Notes: generated by a model not told the origin, from the sequence alone. Shown: positions 25,209-33,432, counted from the first letter of the stretch. The stretch is 64,000 nucleotides of DNA from Anaerococcus vaginalis (GCA_018363915.1 JAGZMY010000009.1:23476-87475), one strand, 5' to 3'. Made by a program: numbers and translations.

Positions 25209-25874
25209 CTAATTTCCTATTTCACAAGATTCTAAAATCCATTCGTATCCTTGTCCTCTTACTGTTTTAATTGGTTCAAGTTTTGCTTTTTTAAATTCTT
25301 TTCTGATTTTTCTAACATGCTCTCTAACTGATCTGTCTGTTGTTTCAATTCCCATTTTTGACATTTCTTTTACAATAATTTCTTTTGAAACTGGTCTGTT
25401 CATATTTTTTATTAGAATTGTACAAAGACTAATTTCAGATTTTGTAAGATCTAAAATTTCATTTCCTATCCTAAAAATCCCATTGTCCACTTCAATTGAA
25501 CAAAAACCAAAAGAAATAATTTTGGAATTGTTAATTTCTTCGACCTTTTTCAAAGTATATTTTATAAATTCATCTCTTGAATAAGAATGAATTACAAAAT
25601 CCTTGTCGTCAATTTTTGCCTCATAGGGACTTTTTTTGTACCTATCTGTAAGATAAATTACCGGAATATTTGTAGTTTGTTTTATGTACTGGATTAGCTC
25701 AATACACCTAGTATGAGTCATATCCACTAAAATTAAATCAAATTCCGACAAATCATCTTCAAGAATAATGTCTTCAAAATTCTCATATTTTTTTACAACA
25801 ACTTCGTTCTCATCAAATTTAGAGTTGAGCAAGTTAGAAATCCCATTTTTGTATTCCATCGATGCAATTTTCAT
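25209..25874 (-). CDS. Orphan OmpR-type response regulator with atypical receiver
   Basis: 221 residues. The C-terminal half is a winged-helix DNA-binding domain of the OmpR/PhoB type (EILDLTKSEISLCTILIKNMNRPVSKEII, DRSVREHVRKIRKEF, TVRGQGYEW). The N-terminal half resembles a receiver: FDLILVDMTHTRC carries an Asp in the phospho-acceptor position and NIPVIYLTDR follows. The acidic pair normally near the start and the usual later Lys loop are not clear. No histidine kinase gene is adjacent. It may be regulated without phosphorylation. Target genes are unknown. Confidence 0.8.
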   Translation of the reverse strand: MKIASMEYKNGISNLLNSKFDENEVVVKKYENFEDIILEDDLSEFDLILVDMTHTRCIELIQYIKQTTNIPVIYLTDRYKKSPYEAKIDDKDFVIHSYSRDEFIKYTLKKVEEINNSKIISFGFCSIEVDNGIFRIGNEILDLTKSEISLCTILIKNMNRPVSKEIIVKEMSKMGIETTDRSVREHVRKIRKEFKKAKLEPIKTVRGQGYEWILESCEIGN

Positions 25875-25932
25875 AAGATCTCCTAACTTTTAAATATTAT
25901 CACGTTAATTTGTAATAATTTCACTCACTACT

Positions 25933-25961
25933 ATTATATAGAAAATTCTTGCAAATATCAA
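25933..25961 (-). promoter_or_regulatory. Promoter of the response-regulator gene
   Basis: On the minus strand: -35 TTGATA (25956-25961), a 17-base spacer and -10 TATAAT (25933-25938). Confidence 0.75.
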
Positions 25962-26198
25962 TATAAATATTCACAATTATTATAGAATTATTTAAGCTTT
26001 GAAAATTATTTTAAAATCGCTCATTTCAAACAATTTAAAATTTTTCAAAATTATTTTAAATTTTCCGAAATTTATTTTACCTCATTTTTCTTTTAAATTC
26101 CAATATTTATTTTATATGATTATTTGATTGTTTTAAGCAAGATTTTCTTTCAATAAATTATAAGATAAAAAATTTCAGAAAAATTTCTTGAAATATGA
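25962..26198. other. AT-rich intergenic region with internal near-repeats
   Basis: This stretch is composed of short near-repeats of TTTAAAATTTTTCAAAATT type between two divergent promoters. No reading frame, RNA or repeat-family copy is seen in it. Confidence 0.5.
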
Positions 26199-26204
26199 TA
26201 TAAT
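26199..26204 (+). promoter_or_regulatory. Extended -10 promoter of the membrane protein gene
   Basis: TGATATAAT, an extended -10 (TG, one base, TATAAT), lies about 55 bases before the ATG. No clear -35 box is seen, as is common for extended -10 promoters. Confidence 0.5.
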
Positions 26205-26262
26205 ATTTTGTATAAATTATGTGGATATTTTCCCGTTATATTTTATTATTAAGGAGGAAGTT

Positions 26263-27225
26263 ATGACAAAAAAACAGGGAAAACTTGCTGTCTATATTGG
26301 ACAAATTATTACTAATTCATTATTGGTTCTTTATTTGGGAATGATTTTGGCGAAGATGAAATCATTTTCAAACATTTACGAATCAATTGAAAACGGAGCA
26401 GGTAATATTGAAGATTTTTTAAACCAAATGGAATTTGCTATTTTTGAATATCTTGGAAAATTCAAAAATATAATTCAATACATAGGATTTATCAAATTTT
26501 TATTTTTTGTAAATCTAGTTTTGTTAATTGCTGGAATTTTTATTTTTAAAGAACAAATTAAAAAATATATTTTCTCAGCTGCTGGAACATTGGTTTTATT
26601 AATATCTTTTATTACAATTTCTCCATTGATGGAATTTGTTAAAGTAGTTAAAGCAAATATTATGGCAATTAATTTCTCAAATCCAGACTTGGGAGCAATC
26701 GAAGGAAGCTTTGCAAATATTAGTCAAGCTTTACAAAAATTAGCCACTGATTTTGACCCACAAAAAGCAAAATTTGCTAAATTTTTGGTAATTTTGGCAA
26801 TAATTTTATTTGTTATTTCAATAGTATTTTTTGCCCTAGCAATTAAAAATAAAGAATATGATAATCTTTCAGATTTAAATACAGACGCAAAAAATACACC
26901 TGAAAATTCTTTAGAAAATGACGAACAAAACCAAACAAAACCAAGTGAAGAATTAAAAGCAGAAGTTAAATGTGAAAAAACAAATGAAAATATAAAAGAA
27001 GAAAAAGAAAATGAGAATAAAAAAGAAAAAATTTCTGAAAAATCTGATTTAGCCGAAGATGCAAAAGATAAAGAAAATAAAAAAGAAGTAAAAAATAAAT
27101 CCACAAAAGATAAGAAAAATCAAGAAAAAGACAAAAATACAAAAGCAAAAAATGATGACATAATAATCAAACGTGGCGCTTACGACTTTTCTTCTGGTTT
27201 CAAAAAAAATAATATCGAAGAATAA
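26263..27225 (+). CDS. Membrane protein with Lys/Glu-rich cytoplasmic tail, unknown function
   Basis: 320 residues from the ATG at 26263, which has AAGGAGGAAG just upstream. The frame is open 25 codons earlier but without a ribosome site. Four hydrophobic segments (about 8-28, 78-100, 104-130, 175-198) are followed by about 115 residues almost wholly of Lys, Glu, Asn and Asp. The tail ends in a less charged segment IIKRGAYDFSSGFKKNN. No family is recognised. A membrane anchor displaying a long charged tail could bind nucleic acid or the wall, but that is speculation. It is monocistronic. Confidence 0.75.
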   Translation: MTKKQGKLAVYIGQIITNSLLVLYLGMILAKMKSFSNIYESIENGAGNIEDFLNQMEFAIFEYLGKFKNIIQYIGFIKFLFFVNLVLLIAGIFIFKEQIKKYIFSAAGTLVLLISFITISPLMEFVKVVKANIMAINFSNPDLGAIEGSFANISQALQKLATDFDPQKAKFAKFLVILAIILFVISIVFFALAIKNKEYDNLSDLNTDAKNTPENSLENDEQNQTKPSEELKAEVKCEKTNENIKEEKENENKKEKISEKSDLAEDAKDKENKKEVKNKSTKDKKNQEKDKNTKAKNDDIIIKRGAYDFSSGFKKNNIEE

Positions 27226-27268
27226 AAACTAGAAAATCCACAAGAAAATAATAAATAAAAATTTACGA

Positions 27269-27322
27269 AAAAAAGACTGTTGCAGAATTAAAAAACATTT
27301 AATATTGCAACAGTCTATTTTT
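27269..27322. terminator. Bidirectional terminator
   Basis: The arms AAAAGACTGTTGCA and TGCAACAGTCTATTTTT, with A- and T-runs outside, lie between the convergent membrane-protein and CPBP protease genes. Confidence 0.8.
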
Positions 27323-27339
27323 ATTTAATATTTTAAAAA

Positions 27340-28017
27340 TTAAATAGCATAATATAAAATCACACTTGACAATAAATTCCAACAAATATGCACAAAAGCC
27401 GATAATTTCAAATTATTTGTCAAAAATCTTACCATAACAAGGACAAAACCAATTGAAAAATATACCAAAAAACTATAAATATCAGTTGGAAGATGAGCAA
27501 GAGAAAAACAAACATTCGCCAAAATAAGAGCGAAAAAATCCTTAAAATCCTGATCACGTCTTTTGAAAATATTTCTAAAAACACCGGGAAGATATTCCCT
27601 AAAAGTATATTCTTCAACAAGAGGTCCCAAAAAAACTATATGAGCAAGAAGAGCCGGAGAAAAATTTCTCCTAAGCATAGACTCAATCGCCTCTTGATTT
27701 TGAGGATTTGAAATATTATCCCCAAAAGCTAATTCAATCAAAAAAGACAAAATATAAATTGCCACAAGAGAAATCAAAATCACTTTTAAATTTGCAAAAA
27801 ATCCCCCAGACAATTCAAATTTCCTATAAAAAATAAGAAAAAATAAAAAAGCCACAAGAAGATAAGCCCCAGTCATAATATAAAGCAAAGACTTGTCCAC
27901 GCCCCTAATCAAAATACTATAACTTGCAGGCAAAGCCCCAAACAAAGTCAATAATAACAAAAAAACAAATTTAATTATCCCATAATTTCCAGTAAATCTT
28001 TTAGATAAATATTTCAT
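27340..28017 (-). CDS. CPBP-family intramembrane metalloprotease (CAAX/Abi type)
   Basis: 225 residues from the ATG at 28017, chosen because AAAGGA stands 5 bases upstream. An ATG 21 bases earlier has no such site. There are seven to eight hydrophobic segments. The family's three motifs are present: EEYTFREYLPG (EExxxR), FSLAHLP (FxxxH) and HICWNL (HxxxN/D-type). In bacteria such proteins can process bacteriocins, confer self-immunity or mature other substrates. No bacteriocin gene is adjacent, so the substrate is unknown. Confidence 0.88.
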   Translation of the reverse strand: MKYLSKRFTGNYGIIKFVFLLLLTLFGALPASYSILIRGVDKSLLYIMTGAYLLVAFLFFLIFYRKFELSGGFFANLKVILISLVAIYILSFLIELAFGDNISNPQNQEAIESMLRRNFSPALLAHIVFLGPLVEEYTFREYLPGVFRNIFKRRDQDFKDFFALILANVCFSLAHLPTDIYSFLVYFSIGFVLVMVRFLTNNLKLSAFVHICWNLLSSVILYYAI

Positions 28018-28138
28018 AAAATTCCTTTCTTTTTCCATATATGAATATTTTTACCCAAAAATAAAAGAAATTTAAAATCATACTTAGTTAATAAAGAACC
28101 TCTTTAATAAAATTTCCCTTGTTGCCAACTAGCACAAT

Positions 28139-28167
28139 GAGATCCCTCCACTTCGGTCGGGATGGGT
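28139..28167 (+). repeat. Copy of the palindromic repeat, degenerate
   Basis: GAGATCCCTCCAC, a short spacer, and GGTCGGGATGGGT match the repeat family with symmetric changes in both arms (C for T and G for A), so the palindrome is kept. Confidence 0.7.
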
Positions 28168-28204
28168 TTGTTTTTATCTTATTTAATTGATGAATCCTTG
28201 AATT

Positions 28205-29248
28205 TTACTTATTTTCAGACTTTTTTATATTTTCCCTTATATGATTAAATTCTTCTTCACTCACAAATTTTCTTAAATTTTTTGAACTTATCATTCCACT
28301 TTGATTTGGAAAATGATAGAAAAATTCATTTCTAATTGTTGTCATAAATTCTCCAATGGCTTCCTGTGTTATCTTCTTATTGTTTAATTCATATAAAGAA
28401 TAGATTAATCTTTTTTCCCAATTACTATAGCTTCTAAATATAAAAATAGGTTTATTGGAATTTTTATTCCTTTTATATTTTCCTATTCTATACCATATTA
28501 TATAACAAGCAAATAAGCCAACTTCTGATTTTAGAATATCATTACTTATCGTGCTAGCGTTTTTAGATCTAAATGGACATAATTCCATATTTACAATTTT
28601 ATCTGTATATTCTAATTTACTTTTAACTGTCTTATCAATTAATTTATCAAAATAATTATCAATATAGTATGTCCCTAATCCAGGGTTTTTCAATTCTTTT
28701 GTTAATGTAGATTCATTACTTATTATTAAGTTTTTAAGTTTTTCTATATTAATTTTTCTTTTTTTATCATCATTTTTCCACTCTTTATAAGAATTGATAA
28801 TTCTCCAAAATTCATCATCTATAGGGTCTTTTTTATCTTCTAATAGTGGTGGTTTTGTATAATAATCTTCTAAGCTGCATATTTTAGCACTTTCCTTTTT
28901 TGAAGATTCACTTTTATAAATCAAATTATTATCCGTTATACCTATAACATTTGGATTAAATAAACATAAATATATAGAGCCATCTTTGTAATTTCCATGA
29001 ACATGAGAAGGTAATCCGTAATGGATATTAGCAATTTTATCCTTATCTTCAGCATTTTTCTTTTTATCTATACCATTTAATTTATCTACCCAAGAAAAAT
29101 CCGAATCATTTTTTTCTAAACTTTCAAAAAAATTATCAAAGACTTCTTTTAATTTTATTTTTTTATAAGGATTTTTCTTATCAAGCTTAGTATCTGAAAA
29201 ATTTATTAACCTATCATTTAAAACATCATTTATGTCTTTATTTTCCAT
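28205..29248 (-). CDS. Hypothetical protein, no recognised family
   Basis: 347 residues from the ATG at 29248, which has GGAGG 6 bases upstream. The frame extends 16 codons further without a ribosome site. It is a soluble, lysine-rich protein. Notable segments are SIYLCLFNPNVIG (about 111-123), MELCPFRSKNAS (about 220-231) and FIFRSYSNWEKRL (about 270-282). The LFNPN and CPFRS patterns faintly recall the NPG motif of uracil-DNA-glycosylase-fold proteins, a weak resemblance only. It is AT-rich like its surroundings and stands between a repeat copy and pepF, so it may be an accessory gene. Confidence 0.65.
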   Translation of the reverse strand: MENKDINDVLNDRLINFSDTKLDKKNPYKKIKLKEVFDNFFESLEKNDSDFSWVDKLNGIDKKKNAEDKDKIANIHYGLPSHVHGNYKDGSIYLCLFNPNVIGITDNNLIYKSESSKKESAKICSLEDYYTKPPLLEDKKDPIDDEFWRIINSYKEWKNDDKKRKINIEKLKNLIISNESTLTKELKNPGLGTYYIDNYFDKLIDKTVKSKLEYTDKIVNMELCPFRSKNASTISNDILKSEVGLFACYIIWYRIGKYKRNKNSNKPIFIFRSYSNWEKRLIYSLYELNNKKITQEAIGEFMTTIRNEFFYHFPNQSGMISSKNLRKFVSEEEFNHIRENIKKSENK

Positions 29249-29353
29249 AATTCCCCTCCAATTTTTTCTTACTCTATTTCTACCCAAAAAAATCAAAAAA
29301 GGAAGAATTAACTCCTTCCTTTGTTTTATAATATTTTTTATTTTTAAATTATT

Positions 29354-31153
29354 TTATTCATAAAGACCAAGCTTCTCACAAAGCTCATCTATTTGGTCAA
29401 TTATTTGTCCAATAAATTCAATGGTTTCTTCTAAGGCTTTTGTATTTGTCATATCTACTCCAGCTTTTTTGGCAAGATCCATTGGGCTTAGGGTTGAACC
29501 TAAGTTTAAAACTTCTCTCCAATTTTTGATGTCTTCTTCATTTCCGTTTATTATTTTGTCGGAAACTTTTGTTCCTATTGTAAGTCCTGCTGAATAGGTG
29601 TATGGATAAAGTCCCATGTAATAATGTGGTTGGCGCATCCATGTCAAATCGGATCCTTCTACAAGTTTTACATCTTCTCCCCAAAATTCTTTTAATTTTT
29701 TATTAAAAATTTCTTTGAAATCTTCTGCTGTTAGGCTTTCTCCCTTATCTATTCTTTCATAAACTTCTCTTTGGAAAGCTGCCTCTAGAAAATGGGTTAC
29801 GAAATTATGGTAGTAGGTTTTTGAAATCATTGTATCCAAAACCCACAATTTTTCCCTATCGTCCTTGGCGTTTTTTAGTAAATATCTTTCCATAGTAATT
29901 TCGTTTGCTGTTGATGGACTTTCTACAAAATACATTGAAACGTCTGTGTTTATTGCATCTTGGTTTTTATTTGTATTTTCAAAATGTCCAGCATGTCCCA
30001 ATTCGTGAGCAAGGGTCATTACTTGGCTCATGTCCTTGTTGTAGGTTGTCATTATATAGGAATGAGATCCATAAGGTGTATCGCAAAATGCTCCGGTTCT
30101 TTTTCCTTCGTTTTGTGCATAGTCAATCCACCTCTCGCTGAAGGCTTTTTTGAGCATTTCTACATAATCATCTCCCAAAACTTTTAGGCCATCTACTATA
30201 TAATCTCTTGCCTCTTCGATTTCAATTTCTTTTGAAAAACCAGAATCAATTGAAAGTTTTAAATCCGCATAGGTCATCTCATCAAGTTTGTAAACTTTTT
30301 TCAAAATATTTGCATATTTTCTCATGTGTTTTGGAAGTTTTTCCATTATTGTATCAATATGATTGTCGTAAATTTCTCTTGGAATATCTTGATAATCCAA
30401 AAGCATATCGATTACTGAATCATATCCTCTTAAATTTGCGAGAATTTTTTCATTATTTATGTGGGTATTATAAATTGCTCCGTTTCCTGATTCGTAGCGA
30501 GCAAGGGCCTTGTGATAATTTTTAAAAGCTTCTCTTCTAATTTCTGTATTTTTATCAGTTTCATAATATTCTTCAAAAGTATTGTGATTTAATGGAATAT
30601 TTTTCCCATCAATTTTAATATGGTCAACTTTTATATCTCCGTAACGCAAAGAAGCATATTCGCCGTAAGGTGCATCAAAAGTTGGAGATAATTTTGAAAT
30701 AACTTCTTCAGCCGTCTCTCCCAAAATATGATCTTTTTTATCCAAGGCTCTTTTTAGAAAATAATCATAATCTTTGTGGTTTTCTCTCACTTCATTTATG
30801 ATTTTTTCATCAATTTTTGTCAAAAGCCCATCAAAAAAAGCTAAATTTGCATAAATTCCACTTGCCTTTGCCCCAAAATTTGCATATCTTTTTTGTGGAT
30901 GTGGATCATTGGCATCAACTTCTGTAGAAATTCCTGCAAAAGATCCCAACCTGTGCATGGCCCCATAAATTTCTGACAAATCTTTTAAGGCCTTATATAA
31001 TTTATCAGAAGAATCTATTTGACTGTAAGTTTTTTTGAAATTTTCACTTTTTTTGATTGTCCTATCAAGTTCTTCATAAAATTTCTCATCATTTTCAAAT
31101 AAATCTTCCAATTTCCATGTTTCTTTTATATCAACTTCATTTCTTTTTAGCAT
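29354..31153 (-). CDS. pepF: Oligoendopeptidase F (M3 metallopeptidase)
   Basis: 599 residues. I chose the ATG at 31153 because GGAGGG lies 4 bases upstream. An ATG 12 bases earlier overlaps that site. The zinc site is TLAHELGHAGHF (HExGH) near 385, with the downstream Glu in STANEITMERYLL. The M3B N-terminal helical domain is complete, and the protein is normal PepF length with no signal peptide. It is a cytosolic enzyme cleaving peptides of about 7-17 residues. It is divergent from the M29 aminopeptidase gene with 68 bases between the starts. Confidence 0.96.
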   Translation of the reverse strand: MLKRNEVDIKETWKLEDLFENDEKFYEELDRTIKKSENFKKTYSQIDSSDKLYKALKDLSEIYGAMHRLGSFAGISTEVDANDPHPQKRYANFGAKASGIYANLAFFDGLLTKIDEKIINEVRENHKDYDYFLKRALDKKDHILGETAEEVISKLSPTFDAPYGEYASLRYGDIKVDHIKIDGKNIPLNHNTFEEYYETDKNTEIRREAFKNYHKALARYESGNGAIYNTHINNEKILANLRGYDSVIDMLLDYQDIPREIYDNHIDTIMEKLPKHMRKYANILKKVYKLDEMTYADLKLSIDSGFSKEIEIEEARDYIVDGLKVLGDDYVEMLKKAFSERWIDYAQNEGKRTGAFCDTPYGSHSYIMTTYNKDMSQVMTLAHELGHAGHFENTNKNQDAINTDVSMYFVESPSTANEITMERYLLKNAKDDREKLWVLDTMISKTYYHNFVTHFLEAAFQREVYERIDKGESLTAEDFKEIFNKKLKEFWGEDVKLVEGSDLTWMRQPHYYMGLYPYTYSAGLTIGTKVSDKIINGNEEDIKNWREVLNLGSTLSPMDLAKKAGVDMTNTKALEETIEFIGQIIDQIDELCEKLGLYE

Positions 31154-31221
31154 TTTTCCCTCCATTTCTAAATTTTATTATACCATCACAATATAGTATA
31201 ATGAAAAAAACGGAGGGAAAT

Positions 31222-32460
31222 ATGACAGTAAATAAAAATAAATTAGAAAATTATGCCAAACTTGCAGTTGAATTTGGTGTAAATGTACAAAAAAATGAAG
31301 ATGTTTTGATAAATTCTTCCTTGGAAGATCCAGCTCTTGCAAGACTTGTTGCAAAATATTCTTATGAAAAAGGAGCAAGGCTTGTAAGTATCAATTGGAA
31401 AGATGAAGAGCTTACAAAATTAAAATATACCTATGAGAACCAAGAAACTTTAAACGAAGTTCCTGATTATATTATTGAAAAAAATATCTACCAACTTGAA
31501 AAACATAGATCAAATAGGATTTCAATAATTGGCGATGACCCAGATTTATTAAAAGATTTGGACCAAAAAAAGATAGCAGAAGCTGTTAGAGAAAATTCTT
31601 TGAAATTAAAAGATTTTGTAAAATATACCATGAACGATATGGTTTCATGGCTTGTAATTGCCTATCCAACCAAAAAATGGGCAAAGAAAATTTTCCCAGA
31701 CCTTGATGAAAAAAAGGCAGTAGACAAATTATGGGAAGTTATTTTTGATGTCAGCCGTGTTGATGAAGATTGGGAAAAAACAAAGAAAAATTGGAATGAC
31801 CATATTTCTTTATTGAATGAAAAGGCAGAATTTTTAAATTCTCACCAATTTGATGAAGTTCATTATACATCAAAAAATGGAACAGATTTGAGAGTAAAAT
31901 TGCCAAAAAATCACATTTGGATGTCAGCATCATCAAAAAATGAAAAAGGCGATTTGTTTTTGCCAAATATCCCAACAGAAGAAGTTTTTACCTCACCTCA
32001 ATTTAACGGAGTTGACGGAAGGCTAGTTGCAGTAAAACCCCTTGTTTATAATGGAGTTATAATAAACAATTTTGAATTCACCTTTGAAAATGGAAAAGTT
32101 GTAGATTTTAAGGCGGAAGAAGGCTACGATACATTAAAAGAAATGCTAGAATCAGACGAAAATGCAAAATATTTGGGAGAAATTGCCCTAGTTCCATACG
32201 AATCTCCAATTTCAAAATCAAATATCCTATTTTTTAACACTCTATTTGACGAAAACGCATCCTGCCACTTCGCCCTTGGAAAAGCCTACCCAACAACTAT
32301 AAAAGGCGGAACAGAAGTTGAAGACAAAGACCTTCACAAAATCGGCCTAAATGATTCCCTAATCCACGAAGATTTTATGGTAGGAGCAAAGGATTTAAAT
32401 ATAAAAGCCTACAAAGACGGGGAAGAATTTGATGTATTTGTTGATGGAAATTGGGCGTAA
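31222..32460 (+). CDS. M29-family metalloaminopeptidase (AmpS/PepS/AP-T type)
   Basis: 412 residues from the ATG at 31222, with GGAGGG just upstream. The frame is open for 55 more codons, but that part lies over the divergent pepF start. It begins NKLENYAKLAVEFGVNVQKNEDVLI, typical of the N-terminal domain of M29 peptidases. Later metal-site segments are LGEIALVPYESPIS, ENASCHFALGKAYP and DSLIHEDFMVGAKDL, with the conserved Glu, His and Asp ligands. It is a cytosolic aminopeptidase. With pepF and pepC the window encodes a good part of a peptide-degrading set. Confidence 0.93.
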   Translation: MTVNKNKLENYAKLAVEFGVNVQKNEDVLINSSLEDPALARLVAKYSYEKGARLVSINWKDEELTKLKYTYENQETLNEVPDYIIEKNIYQLEKHRSNRISIIGDDPDLLKDLDQKKIAEAVRENSLKLKDFVKYTMNDMVSWLVIAYPTKKWAKKIFPDLDEKKAVDKLWEVIFDVSRVDEDWEKTKKNWNDHISLLNEKAEFLNSHQFDEVHYTSKNGTDLRVKLPKNHIWMSASSKNEKGDLFLPNIPTEEVFTSPQFNGVDGRLVAVKPLVYNGVIINNFEFTFENGKVVDFKAEEGYDTLKEMLESDENAKYLGEIALVPYESPISKSNILFFNTLFDENASCHFALGKAYPTTIKGGTEVEDKDLHKIGLNDSLIHEDFMVGAKDLNIKAYKDGEEFDVFVDGNWA

Positions 32461-32572
32461 AATATTTTATTTTAAAAAATAATTAAATATAGAATAATAG
32501 ATTAGTATGTAAGTAGCTTAATTTTTGAGTATTAGGCAAAGTAAAAGTAAATTATATTCTAAAATTAATCCA

Positions 32573-32730
32573 GAGATCTCTCGACAGGCTCGAGATGGGT
32601 TTCGCTTCGTTTTGAAATTTATATTAAAATTTTATAAATAAGTAAAAATATATAATCTTTTTAAAAATATAAACTTTAGCATTTAAATAGATACCATATT
32701 TACCCATCTCGAGCTTAGTCGAGAGATCTC
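32573..32730. mobile_element. MITE-like element bounded by inverted palindromic repeats
   Basis: A plus-oriented copy of the repeat (32573-32600, GAGATCTCTCGAC...CTCGAGATGGGT) and a minus-oriented copy (32702-32730) enclose about 100 bases of AT-rich DNA. The same plus-then-minus layout recurs at 34694/34841, 35451/35737, 35859/36041 and 40359/40499. No coding sequence lies inside. I read this as a non-autonomous element or a derivative of one. No target duplication was established. Confidence 0.45.
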
Positions 32731-32794
32731 ATTTGTAATGTATGCAAAAAATTATACCAAACCTAGAGTCTCAAAATAATATAATGAAAACATA

Positions 32795-32822
32795 TTGAAA
32801 ATAAAATAAAAAGATGTAAAAT
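32795..32822 (+). promoter_or_regulatory. Promoter of antitoxin RNA 1
   Basis: TTGAAA (32795-32800), a 16-base spacer and TAAAAT (32817-32822). The same arrangement with better boxes precedes copy 2. Confidence 0.6.
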
Positions 32823-32828
32823 AATATT

Positions 32829-32890
32829 AAACATGGAGTCGAATATACCATGACCAATTAAAAAGACAGGAGTGACGGCTCCTGTCTTTT
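32829..32890 (+). ncRNA. Antisense antitoxin RNA, cassette 1 (par RNA II-like)
   Basis: A predicted transcript of about 60 nt begins at ATTAAACATGGAGTCGAA and ends in a strong hairpin (arms AAAAGACAGGAG and CTCCTGTCTTTT, loop TGACGG). It converges on the toxin gene and shares that bidirectional terminator with the toxin mRNA. Near its 5' end the segment GAGTCGAAT, followed by CCAT, repeats the sequence covering the toxin start codon (32976-32996). It can therefore pair with the toxin message at both the initiation region and the terminator. This is the architecture of the Enterococcus pAD1 par locus. Confidence 0.75.
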
Positions 32891-32900
32891 TATGTGCTAA

Positions 32901-32996
32901 TTATCGTTTTTTAATATACCTATCTAGCCGCTTGCTGATATAATTTGCTATTATACAAGCTATGATAGATATAATCATAGAGTCGAATTTTTCCAT
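32901..32996 (-). CDS. Fst-like small hydrophobic toxin, copy 1
   Basis: 31 residues: starts MEKFDSMIIS, a membrane span follows (about 7-20), and it ends KRLDRYIKKR. The span followed by a KxLDR-type charged tail is the pattern of Fst/Ldr-type and related Firmicutes type I toxins. GGGAGGTGAGG precedes the ATG, and part of that site lies in a stem formed by the leader (33007-33027). The gene lies opposite an antisense RNA. It is a tandem partner of copy 2, from which it differs at many residues but keeps length and layout. Confidence 0.75.
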   Translation of the reverse strand: MEKFDSMIISIIACIIANYISKRLDRYIKKR

Positions 32997-33006
32997 AACC
33001 TCACCT

Positions 33007-33048
33007 CCCAACTGTTAACAGTTTGGGTACGATAACAAAATTATTATA
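33007..33048 (-). promoter_or_regulatory. Toxin 1 promoter and ribosome-site hairpin
   Basis: The -10 TATAAT is at 33043-33048 (minus). The 5' leader then folds as CCCAAACTG...CAGTTGGG (33007-33027), pairing the GGG of the GGGAGG ribosome site. Leader hairpins of this kind hold back toxin translation in Fst-type systems. Confidence 0.65.
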
Positions 33049-33076
33049 TCATTTTGAAAAATCGTAAACTATTAAA

Positions 33077-33104
33077 TTGAAATTAAAATAAAAACTTATA
33101 TAAT
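33077..33104 (+). promoter_or_regulatory. Promoter of antitoxin RNA 2
   Basis: TTGAAA (33077-33082), a 16-base spacer and consensus TATAAT (33099-33104). Confidence 0.75.
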
Positions 33105-33110
33105 AATATT

Positions 33111-33177
33111 GAGCATGGATTCGAGAATTATACCATGGCACACAAAAAAGACAGGAGTTGCCGCTCCTGTCTTTTTT
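33111..33177 (+). ncRNA. Antisense antitoxin RNA, cassette 2 (par RNA II-like)
   Basis: A predicted transcript of about 65 nt starts just before CATGGATTCGAGAA and ends with the hairpin of 14-base arms (AAAAAAGACAGGAG, loop TTGCCG). The segment GATTCGAGAA is repeated over the toxin 2 start region (33262-33272). In cassette 1 both matching segments read GAGTCGAA instead, so sense and antisense partners have changed together. The terminator stems are the same in both cassettes and only the loops differ. Confidence 0.78.
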
Positions 33178-33180
33178 AGG

Positions 33181-33279
33181 CTAATTATCGTATTTTGAAT
33201 ATCTATCTAGCCATTTGATAACATAATGAGCTAATATGTTAGCTGCGACGGATATTATTATAGATTCGAGAACATTCAT
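33181..33279 (-). CDS. Fst-like small hydrophobic toxin, copy 2
   Basis: 32 residues: starts MNVLESIIIS, has a membrane span to about residue 21, and ends KWLDRYSKYDN. The KWLDR motif after the span is frequent in small Firmicutes toxin-like proteins. GGGAGGTGAAGTC precedes the ATG, again partly in a leader hairpin (33290-33310). The -10 TATAAT is at 33326-33331 (minus). Copy 2 is about 280 bases from copy 1 in the same orientation. Toxicity is inferred from size, layout and the antisense RNA. Confidence 0.77.
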   Translation of the reverse strand: MNVLESIIISVAANILAHYVIKWLDRYSKYDN

Positions 33280-33289
33280 GACTTCACCT

Positions 33290-33331
33290 CCCAACTGTTA
33301 CCAGTTTGGGTACGATAACAAGTTTATTATA
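33290..33331 (-). promoter_or_regulatory. Toxin 2 promoter and ribosome-site hairpin
   Basis: TATAAT at 33326-33331, then the leader stem CCCAAACTG...CAGTTGGG (33290-33310), which pairs part of the ribosome site as in copy 1. Confidence 0.65.
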
Positions 33332-33406
33332 TCATTTTAAAAAAAATAAACTATTTAATTGAAATTAAAATAAAAACTTTAGCAATTAAGTAAGTAAAAC
33401 TTTTCT

Positions 33407-33432
33407 CCATCTCGAGCCTGTCGAGAGATCTC
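33407..33432 (-). repeat. Palindromic repeat copy, minus orientation
   Basis: CCATCTCGAGCCTG followed by TCGAGAGATCTC, a close match to the family. Confidence 0.8.

Noticed and set aside
31057..31221. N-terminal extension of the M29 aminopeptidase
   Set aside because: It would overlap the pepF start on the other strand and has no ribosome site. GGAGGG stands directly before the ATG at 31222.
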